Positions 55,198 through 64,000 of a stretch of DNA of 64,000 bases are shown one piece after another. The DNA lies in contig CM026566.1 in NCBI GenBank assembly GCA_015143295.1, positions 7,241,072 to 7,305,071 on the forward strand, given 5' to 3'. A program made the translations under genes and the position numbers. The stretch is from Tetracentron sinense (taxonomy: Eukaryota; Streptophyta; Magnoliopsida; Trochodendrales; Trochodendraceae). A model generated the notes under the pieces. The model saw only the letters and a program-made list of their open reading frames with translations, had not been told where the DNA came from and did no database searches. How positions within the stretch are numbered: the stretch's first letter is position 1; every line of letters starts with the position of its first letter.

Positions 55198-57572
55198 TGT
55201 CGCGACCCAAAACCCACCCTAGGAGTTAGAGTGAATCTTGGACGACTCAATCATGACTTACATGACTTGCTTGACAAACCAACCTGCAAAAACCACAGAG
55301 CATATACAATAGAAGACATTATAGCGGAAACATAACTATAAGACACAGCGGAAGTCTAACAAACCTCTAAGTATATACATATGGTCCAAGTTTATACAAA
55401 AAGTAACCAGAAGAAAGTGCGGACAGACCCGCCAAAATACATGGATATAATCTCTCATCTCACCCACAGCTAATCCACTCAGAATCTACAACCACCTAAT
55501 GGTAACTCTCTACTGGAGGTTCCTCAAAAGGCTCCTCGACGTACTCCTCCTCCACCCATGGACTCGGAGCACAGATATCAAATGGAGCAGCTGCTCCGCC
55601 GTCACCTGCCGACATAAGAAGTACGGCTGAGCATGGAATACTCAGCGGGTACTAAGCACTAACCAGTAGTCATAGCATACAGATAGCATACATAAAGGAG
55701 GAAGCAAGTTGCATATATAGAACATGAACAATTCATATCATACAAGGAAGCAAAACAATTTATAATCATGCTTGTATTTCGTAGAAAGCCGATGAAACCT
55801 CTTGAAAACATCGTGCACTTGACTTGACTTGAAAATACCATTTCCGTGCTTGAAACTTGTTATGTTGTCTTATCTTGTCATATCATGCGTGTCATGTCAT
55901 GTCATGCGTGTCATGCGAGTATCATGCTTGCTTGTTCATAATTTAAACATGTTCACATGCCTAGTTGCCGTTCATAGTCCGTCACAACTAGTACCCTATA
56001 TGCAGATGGGTATGCCTAGTTGCCGTTCATAGCCCGTCGCAACTAGCATCCATGCAGAATGTGAATGCCTAGTTGCCGTTCATAGCCCGTCGCAACTAGC
56101 ATCCATGCAGAATGTGAATGCCTAGTTGCCGTTCATAGCCCGTCGCAACTAGCATCCATGCAGAATGTGTGATGCTATGTTATGCGTGTCATGCCATGCT
56201 ATGCTATGCGTGTCATGCGATGCTATGCATGTCATGCGAGGGGATGGGAGACCTTTTCCTATGCAATGCATGATTGTCTTGCCCTTGTCAAAAGCGAAGT
56301 GAAACATATCTTAGGATATGCCCCACCTCTACATCCCATACTCAAAACATCGGTAAATCACGTCATTTCATGCGTGCTCGTGAGATCGTGTGCATACTTG
56401 CATTTGGAATTAAATATGGCAATTTGGGGTAATTCACAAAGCATAGCATATAACAATTTAAGTGAGTAATAATCTACGCATTTTAAGAAATGTAAGAAAC
56501 ACACTATCATGAACCCTAACAAATTTCAAGAGCAATTAAGCATGAGTTCCCTTAATTTATCATTTATTTTGTTCACCTTGGCATTTCATCAAACATGAGG
56601 TGTGTTCATTATTCACTTAAACTTAGATCATGATTTCCTAGGTGGGTTATGCTCACATCACACTTGTATGTTCATTATTAATACAATGCCCTTTCCCATT
56701 CATTCATCATATCATCCACACGGCATCCATTCGCCAACATCCATCTTCATTCACCATTCATACCACCAATCTCATAACACATATATAAATGAAGGAAAAC
56801 AAGAAGAAATAAAGGAAAAGGGAAGCTATAACTAGGAGGGTAGTAAGAAGTACCGACCTTGATCAAGTGAGGAAGAAATCCCCCTTTTCAAAAGGACCGT
56901 GAGTTGTTGCCCTAGCTTGAGGAGAGTGCCCCACACGAGCTTGAGCCGAGACTTGGAGAAAATAGACTTGAGGATGATCTAGGGTCTCAAACCCCTTTGA
57001 TTTCTCTTCAAAATGGAAACCCTAGGTTTAGGAAAACCTTCTCCTTTCTCTCTATCTCTCAAAAGACTCTAAGGGTTGAGAATGAGCCCTAAAGGCTCGG
57101 GCAATCCTATATAAGAAAGGGTGTAACACCCGAATGCCGAAAATGCCCTTAGTGAAAATTCTGTAAAACGCGCGGACCGAGCGATCGGTGGTCATGACCG
57201 ATCGATCGGTTGCCTACCGAGCGATCGGTGTTTATGACCGATCGACCGGTCAAAAACTCACTCTCTGGAAAATTTCCCCATACAAACTTTCTGACCGCGC
57301 GATAGCTACCGATCGATCGGTTATGGACCGATCGATCGCTGACTGGACCGAGCGATCGGTTCTCTGTATGTCTGGACTGTTTTGACCATATCTTTTGACT
57401 CGCTTGTCGGATTTCGACGATTCAACTTGCGTTGGGTTCGTCTTTCGAAAACGCACATTTCTGACGTTTCGGAATTTTCGATTTCTCCCTTATTTATCAA
57501 TTAGACTACAAAAATGGCCAATTAGCTACGAAGGTGCTATTCATTAAGGATGAAAAAGTCCGGGGTGCTACA
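55198..57572 (-). repeat. Chromovirus 5' LTR, 2375 bp
   Basis: Constant offset of 7,547 bp from the 3' LTR along its full length, with the same sequence wherever compared. Sense transcription would start downstream of a TATA box at 57115-57108 (minus). Confidence 0.95.
57176..57360 (-). promoter_or_regulatory. U3 box module, chromovirus 5' LTR (185 bp)
   Basis: Identical to 49629-49813. This is the copy that would drive the element. Confidence 0.8.
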
Positions 57573-57577
57573 AGTTA

Positions 57578-58066
57578 TCCCTAAGAGTTTCTAATTAATG
57601 ATAACTCTTATTATTAATAAACTCCTAGTTTATCCATAAGAAATTAGTTACAAAAAATCTTCTAATTTAAGATTCATTTTCCTAAAAGGACTCCTTAATT
57701 AATGGGGTGTAACTAACTCCCTAATTAATAGGGATATAACTAACTCCCTAAAAACCAGGGATACATTGAATCTAGACAATCTAGATTCTCCAAGGGCGGG
57801 CATGAGCAAGAGGGAGGGCATGAGCTACTTTGGAGGGGATAAGGGAGTATGTTTATCCTTATCTTTTTGTTTCTTCACTTCCAAGTTAAGTATCTAATCT
57901 CATTAGATAAGGTGTAATTAATTAACAATTATCTACTAACCAATAAATCCCATAAACATAGGGAACATGAAGTGGGCGCCCACTTTGGGATGTCAATCCA
58001 TAGGCTTGGGCCATATCCCCTTATATTTGTTTGATTAAATAATAATAATTATTACCCTTTAAATTA
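57578..58066 (-). repeat. Second version of Copia-2 LTR (remainder)
   Basis: Continues 47650 after the chromovirus, collinear with 33316-33804. It ends where copy E begins, exactly as 33804 ends at copy C. Confidence 0.88.
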
Positions 58067-59276
58067 TGTAAATCCCTAAATAGGTGTTGGCAAATTCCGT
58101 GATCATTAGATAGGTCATGTGAGTCGAGTCGTCGAGTTATGTTCAACTTGTCAGAAGAGAAGAGCTAAAGCTTAAAGAAGATTGAAGAAAGAGAAGAAAA
58201 AGCTTCTACTCTGGATCTAGACAGGTAATGGACTTAGAGACCCCTACCTAGGTTGGTTTTGGCTTAGATAACTCTAAACATACCTAGGAGGATAGTTTTA
58301 AACCTAACAAAGTTGTTTGATCTTAATTGAATCAAATAAACATGAAAAGACATATGGTTTGAACAAAATTCTGTCTCAACCGATCACTCGGTATTGGGAC
58401 CAATCGATCGGTGGCTATCGACTGGACAAAAAGTTTGTATGGGATATTTTTCCAGAGAGATGATTTATAACCGAGCGATCGGTCATTTGGACCGAGCGAT
58501 CCGTTTTGGACCGAGCGATCGCTAGTGAGCACCGATCGCTCGGTCCCCGTAAAAAGAATTTTTCTTTTTCTGGATTCTTTTTTTTAAACCCTATATAAAC
58601 AACTTTTTGGAGACCTAATTCGTGTCTTTGATATTTTTGAATGAGTAGAGGTCTGAGAAATTCTTCTAGGGTTTTTCTTATTGCTTTTATTAGATCTTTG
58701 TTGATCCCTCCTCTTTCTTTGATTCTAGAGAATGCAAGTATAGATCTAAACCTTTGATCTTGCATTGTATGATCTCAAATCTGTATGAGATCCCTCTAGG
58801 GTTTGAAATTTCTAAATTGATTCACAACCCTACACCTTGTGTGTGTGTCCGGTGTTTGATCCGGAGCCTTCGTGGAAGGAGATCGATCGTGTGTGATCGT
58901 GGTTTTGAAGTAGCTTGAAAAGATTTGGTCGGTGTGGAACCGAAGCTGCTACGGCGGAGATCGAACCTGCTGGTTCGTGGAAATCAAGAGTAAGAGTCTA
59001 TACCTAGGAACGTCGTTTCTGTTTTGGTAAGTTCTTGTCTTGTACTTGATATCTTTTCATAGTGAAGTTTATTGCTGGACAAGGTCCCGTGGTTTTTTCC
59101 CGTTAGGGTTTTCCACGTAAAAATCTTCTGTGTTTGATTTGTGTGGATTTTCTGATTGAATTGTTCATTGATTTCTAAACATATTAATTGAAAAATTAAA
59201 ATTGGTTAGAAATTATTAGATAGACCTATTCACCCCCCCTCTAGGTCTTAGAGATCATTGATCTGGATAAATTTCA
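58067..59276 (+). repeat. Copia-1 copy E 5' LTR, 1210 bp
   Basis: TGTAAATCCC to AAATTTCA. 19 bp shorter than copy C because one U3 box with its linker is missing. Confidence 0.92.
58379..58544 (+). promoter_or_regulatory. U3 box module, copy E LTR, one box deleted (166 bp)
   Basis: As copy C, but 19 bp containing one box (GCCTACCGAGCGATCGGTG) are lost, leaving three boxes before the spacer (one degenerate) and four after it. Confidence 0.78.
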
Positions 59277-59278
59277 AT

Positions 59279-59290
59279 TGGTATCAGAGC
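59279..59290 (+). other. Copia-1 copy E primer binding site
   Basis: TGGTATCAGAGC, two bases after the LTR end. Confidence 0.88.
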
Positions 59291-59343
59291 AAGTTCACTG
59301 ATAAGGCTAATCCCTTAAGTGTGATCCTGTATTATCCGTGATC

Positions 59344-61369
59344 ATGAGTACTCTAAGAGAAGGAGGATCCATCTCTCGTCCCCCACTTTTTGATGGAAAT
59401 AATTATGCATAATGGAAAGTTAGAATGAGAGCCTTTCTCAAATCTATTGGCGAGAGAATTTGGATGTCTATACAGAATGGGTGGACTACGCCCATAAAAA
59501 CTGTAGGTGATTTGACTGTCGTCAAATATTCTGATGAATGGACCAGAGAAGAGCTTGAGTCAAGTGGATGGAACACTAAAGGTCTCAATGCTATCTTTAC
59601 TGCAGTCACTGCTAGGAATTCAGACGAATTTCTTCATGTGAAACAGCAAAGGAGGCTTGGGACATTCTTGAAATTACCCATGAGGGTACTACCACTGTTA
59701 AAATCTCAAAACTCCAAATGTTAACCACCAAATTTGAACATTTAAACATGGAAGACAATGACACTTTTGATGAATTCTATGCAAAACTTAGTGACATTGT
59801 CAACGCTAGTTTCAATTTAGGTGAGAAAATATCTGAGTCCAAAATAGTTAGAAAAGTCCTTAGATCTCTCCTAGAGAGATTTAAACCCAAAGTCACTGCA
59901 ATCGAAGAGAGTAAAAATGTTGACTCTCTGAAGATTGAGGAATTGGTTGGTTCACTCCGAACCTATGAACTCAATCTCCGTCCATCCAAGAAGAACAAAT
60001 CTTTAGCCTTGAAATCCATCAAGGAAACTTTGGATGAGGATGACAGTGATGGAGATATGAATGAGGAAGAAATGACTCTCTTCGTTAAAAAATTTCAAAA
60101 ATTTTTTAGAACGAAAAAGAGGTTTAATCCCAAACAGGGAGGAAAATCTTTTGAGAAGTCAAAGTTTAAGCCCTGGGAAAACAAGAAAAATTCCAAGAGT
60201 GGCGACAAGAAATCCCAAGGTGTTCAATGTTATGAATGCCATGGCTTCGGTCATATTTCACCTAACTGTCCTAACAAGAAGAAGAGTAAGGGCAAGGTGC
60301 CTGTTGGGATGACAGTGATTCCGAGAATGAAGAATCGGACAGTTCCTCTTCAAGTGAAGATACTGGAAATCATACGGCTTTCACTGTTTCCCTTTCTGGG
60401 ATTCTTGAGACTACCTCTGCGGTTGATGAAAAGGATAGAAATGATGAGAGTATTCATACTGAGTCTAGTGATGACTTACAGAAGAGTCAAACTGACTCTG
60501 AAAGTGATGAAGATTTGAAAACAACTTATGATAAGTTGTATGCTGAAAGTTTGAAACTGACTAAAACAGAAATCTCTTTGAGCAAAAAACTCAAACTCAT
60601 TCAAAATGAAAGAGATATTTGTAAACTAGTAGCAGAAGAGAAGAGTGCACTAGTTAGTCAGTTGGAAAATGAAAAAGAAGCATTTGTTATAAAAGTTCAA
60701 TGTCTTTTGGAAGAGAATGTCTCATTGACTAATGTGGTCAGAAAATTAGAAGTTGAGAGAGACACTTCCATGAAAGAAATTGAAGAGTTAAGAACTCTGC
60801 AAATGGAGCTAGAAACTTTTAAAGACTCTCTTGTTGATAAGGTGAAATTTCTTGAAAAAGAGCATCAAATTACCCTTAAAGACAAGACTGACTTGATTCA
60901 GAAGGTCTATACTCTTGAAAAAGAAGTAAGAATGTTTGGTAACACTAGCTGCCTAGATGAATTAGTTAGAAAGTATGGATCAAATTCGAGTAGATCTGGG
61001 ATAGGACATGTTGACACACCAGCTGGTCCTTTAGCTGTTGGTACAATGGCTAGTGCAGTGTTTGAGCCAATACATTCTGATCCTAAAGAAAATTTACCTT
61101 CTACATCAAGTACTAAGGCTTATACAAATTTTCTAAAGCCTAGAAATATAGCTCCTAGGGTGAATGCTTTGAGGAATCAAATTCCTATTAGAAGAAATCC
61201 TCCTCCTCTCCCAAGATTCATACCCACATGTCACTTTTGTGGTGTGAGAGGTCACATTCGACCTAATTGTAATGCTTTTAGGAGAGCTCCCCGAAATGGT
61301 TCATGGAACCAAAATCAAAGTCAAGGGACTCTTCAAATGCAGATTCAGGTTCTAGCTGAAAAGTCTTGA
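59344..61369 (+). pseudogene. Copia-1 copy E gag and linker, broken
   Basis: ATG 59344. Shares with copy C the stop at codon 23 and the 1-bp deletion before 'RNSDEFLH'. The core and knuckle CYECHGFGHISPNC are open from 59718. A 7-bp deletion at about 60299 shifts the frame. The coiled coil and second knuckle CHFCGVRGHIRPNC are open again in 60515-61369, to a TGA where copy A has Arg. Confidence 0.82.
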
Positions 61370-64000
61370 ATGTTGAGCGATGATGTTAATAGAATTGCTC
61401 AAATCTCTAGGACAAGAACTGGTCAATTTATTCCAAATGATTATTCAAGAGGAAACAATTTGACTTATCAAAAAGCTAGAACTGAACAAAACAGAAAAAG
61501 GTCAAGGAGGACAAAAAGGAAAAAGGTCTCTACTACACAGATTAATGATCAAAGATCTAAACAAAGTTTAAAGACTGTGTATGTAAGAAAGGATGACCTT
61601 AAGTGCTTTGTCATTCATACTGCCTTGAAAGCCCAAAACACAGAAATGTGGTACTTCGACAGTGGGTGTTCTCGGCATATGACAGGTAACAAGTCCTTAT
61701 TTATTCAATTTGAGGACTGTCCAGATGGGACTATTACTTTTGGTGATGGAAGCAAGTCTTTAGTCAAAGGAAAGGGTATCATCGATTCACCAGGCATACC
61801 TAAATTGAAAGATGCCTTGTTTGTTGAAGGACTGAAAGCTAATTTAATTAGCATAAGTCAACTATGTGATGATAATCATGCTGTGCACTTTACCCAAAAT
61901 AAATGCTTAGTCATCAATGGTAAAGGTAAGTGTGTTCTAGAAGGAATGAGAACCACTGACAATTGCTACGACTTAACTCCCAGTCCAAATCCCTCAATTG
62001 TCTGTCATAAGACTAAAATTGAGGAGGTTGATTTGTGGCACCGAAGACTAGGTCATATGAACTTCAAAGACCTATGTAAAATCTCTAAGCAAGAGCTTGT
62101 GAGAGGTGTTCCCAAACTAGGAAAGCCTTCTACTGCTGTGTGTGGGCCATGCCAAATTGGTAAACAAATTAGAACCCCACATAAGAAGACTTCAAGTATT
62201 GCTACTTCATATCCACTGGAATTAATTCATATGGATCTTATGGGTCCTACAAGAACTGAAAGTCTAGGTGGAAAGCGTTACATCCTAGTTATGGTTGATG
62301 ATTTCTCAAGAATGTCATGGGTGACATTTATAAGGGAGAAATCCGATGCTTTTGACAATTTCAAAAGTATTTGCCTGAAAATTCAAAATGAGAAAAGATG
62401 CCCAATCACTCGAATTCGAAGTGATCATGGAAAGGAGTTTGAAAACTCTAAGTACAACGACTTTTGTGATGAGTCGGGTATCAAACATGAATTTTCTGCA
62501 CCTATTACACCTCAGCAGAATGGTGTAGTAGAGAGGAAGAACATAGTTCTCCAAGAGATGGCTAGAGTTATGCTTCATAGCAACAATCTAGCTTCTCATT
62601 TCTGGGCTGAGGCAGTTAACACTGCTTGCTATATAGTTAATAGAGTTTTTGTAAGACCTGGAACAAGGAAAACCCCATATGAGTTGTGGAATAACAAGAA
62701 ACCTAGTGTCAAGTACTTTCGAGAATTCGGAAGTAAATGCTATATCCTTAAGGATAGAGAGCAACTGGGCAAATTTGAATCCCGGAGTGATGAAGGGATA
62801 TTTCTGGGATATTCCACCAACAGTAGAGCTTATCGAGTTTATAACTAGAGATCCTCTACAATTATGGAGTCCATAAATGTAGTTGTGGATGACTCCGGTG
62901 TTGAATATGTGCAACTTGAGGATGATGAAAGTGCTGAAAATGAAAATGTTGAAACTGTTTCAACTCCTCTTATTGATAAGCAAACATCTCCATCAAAACC
63001 TACACATCCTAGGGTAATGAGTCCTCACACCCCCACTGATATAATTGGTGATGTTGAAAGTGGAGTGAGAACGAGGAAACAAATTGAAAATGAAGTTAGC
63101 TACATTTGCTATACTTCATCTTTTGAACCCAAGAATGTAGCTGAAGCTCTTGCAGATGATAATTGGATAAATGCAATGCTAGAAGAGTTACTTCAGTTTA
63201 CTAGGAATGATGTTTGGTATTTAGTACCTAGGCCTAACAATACAAATGTGATAGGAACCAAATGGATTTTCAAGAACAAATCTGATGAAAAAGGTAGTAT
63301 CATAAGAAATAAGGCTAGGTTAGTTGCACAAGGATACACCCAAATTGAAGGTATTGACTTCGATGAAACGTTTGCTCCTAGCTAGGCTAGAATCAGTAAG
63401 AATTCTTCTAGCTGTGGCTTCCCATATGAAATTCAAACTTTTTCAAATGGATGTTAAGAGTGCCTTTCTGAATGGCATTCTACATGAAGAAGTCTATGTG
63501 GAACAACCAAAAGGGTTTGAAGATCCACATCACCTTGATCAAGTCTATCGACTAAAAAGGGCTCTCTATGGTTTAAAACAAGCTCCAAGAGCTTGGTATG
63601 AGAGGCTGACTACTTATCTCTTAGAAAACGAATTTTCGAGAGGGGGAGTAGACAGAACCCCTTTCATAAAGAATGTGAAAGGTGATATTGTCATCGCCCA
63701 GATATATGTTGATGACATAGTGTTTGGTTCCATATTAGACTTACATGCTCGTTCATTTGCTGAACAAATAAAAAATGAATTTGAAATGAGCATGGTTGGT
63801 GAGCTAAGTTTCTTCCTTGGTCTTCAGATCAAGCAATTGGATTCTGGGATCTCAGTATCTCAAATCAAATATGCTAAAAATCTAGTGAAGAAATTTGGCA
63901 TGAGCTCTGCTAAGCATGTAAGGACTCCTATGAGTTCTACTACAAAACTTAGTAAAGATGCTACAGGCAAAGGTGTTGATCAAACTTCTTATAGAAGCAT
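61370..64000 (+). pseudogene. Copia-1 copy E pol, partial at window end
   Basis: A long open part, 61370-62848, covers protease (FDSGCSRHM), zinc region and full integrase core ([26 protein letters not shown]). TAG at 62846-62848 replaces a Leu codon. The frame goes on to 63385, where a 2-bp deletion shifts it. RT follows ([20 protein letters not shown] near 63706) and runs past 64000. It has far fewer indels than copy C. Confidence 0.87.

Larger units (their letters stand above)
47651..57572 (-). mobile_element. Intact-looking Tekay/Del-type chromovirus (Ty3/gypsy), 9.9 kb
   Basis: Flanked by the 5-bp duplication AGTTA (47646-47650, 57573-57577). LTRs 47651-50025 and 55198-57572 are both 2375 bp with no difference seen in the stretches I compared. 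The empty site is visible at about 33311-33315. In sense (minus) order: LTR, primer site, 345-bp leader, gag, 144-bp intron-like segment, a 1.1-kb-codon pol with C-terminal chromodomain, polypurine tract, LTR. Coding frames are free of stops apart from the intron region. This is a recent and possibly autonomous insertion. Confidence 0.93.
58067..64000 (+). mobile_element. Copia-1 copy E, runs off the window
   Basis: Plus-strand counterpart of copy C (offset 24,262, then 24,243 after a 19-bp deletion). 5' LTR, primer site, gag and pol to within RT/RNase H. It shares the insertion point and early gag lesions with copy C, so both descend from one insertion. Confidence 0.92.

Overview
The window is a repeat-dense piece of a plant nuclear genome, probably a eudicot. 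The evidence is plant LTR-retrotransposon lineages with tRNA-iMet-type primer sites, a plant L1 LINE carrying RNase H, and MITEs. I found no convincing host gene, tRNA, rRNA or prokaryotic feature. Almost everything is transposable elements nested in each other, with one assembly gap (N run 43485-43537).

Layout. (1) 1-4260: MITEs, including a Mutator-type element with a 9-bp target duplication and a 918-bp Harbinger-like hairpin sitting inside a foldback element, then an unassigned stretch. (2) 4261-12965: a plant L1 LINE whose ORF1 zinc knuckle is split by a 2.5-kb solo LTR (5031-7569) of a chromovirus. (3) 12966-13886: a gag-like remnant. (4) 13887-33804: an old Ty1/copia element (here 'Copia-2', minus strand, 2.2-kb LTRs). 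Its gag is split by a complete 11.2-kb SIRE/Maximus-type copia element ('Copia-1 copy A', 19981-31157, minus) with a third ORF. Its 5' LTR is cut by a plus-strand Copia-1 (copy C, 33805 to the gap). (5) 43538-64000: a second version of region 29225-39800: the gag start and LTR of copy D (counterpart of A), the Copia-2 leader and LTR, and plus-strand copy E (counterpart of C). The second version alone contains an intact-looking Tekay/Del chromovirus (47651-57572, minus) with a 5-bp target duplication and equal-length LTRs.

Most interesting: (a) a 185-bp block of 14-bp near-palindromic boxes (type ACCGATCGATCGGT), four on each side of a conserved spacer, sits upstream of the TATA box in LTRs of both the Ty3/gypsy chromovirus and the unrelated Ty1/copia Copia-1. 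The LTR promoter module seems to have moved between superfamilies. (b) Copia-1 carries two more such boxes and a TATA box just before its third ORF, which suggests a separate promoter for that ORF. (c) The chromovirus has a 144-bp GT-AG intron-like segment exactly at the gag/protease junction. Unspliced RNA would end Gag three codons into it, and spliced RNA would give Gag-Pol. (d) The duplicated halves around the N gap, with many single-base indels beside it, may be two haplotypes placed end to end.

Element names such as Copia-1 and Copia-2 are local labels. Clade assignments are made by eye from motifs.
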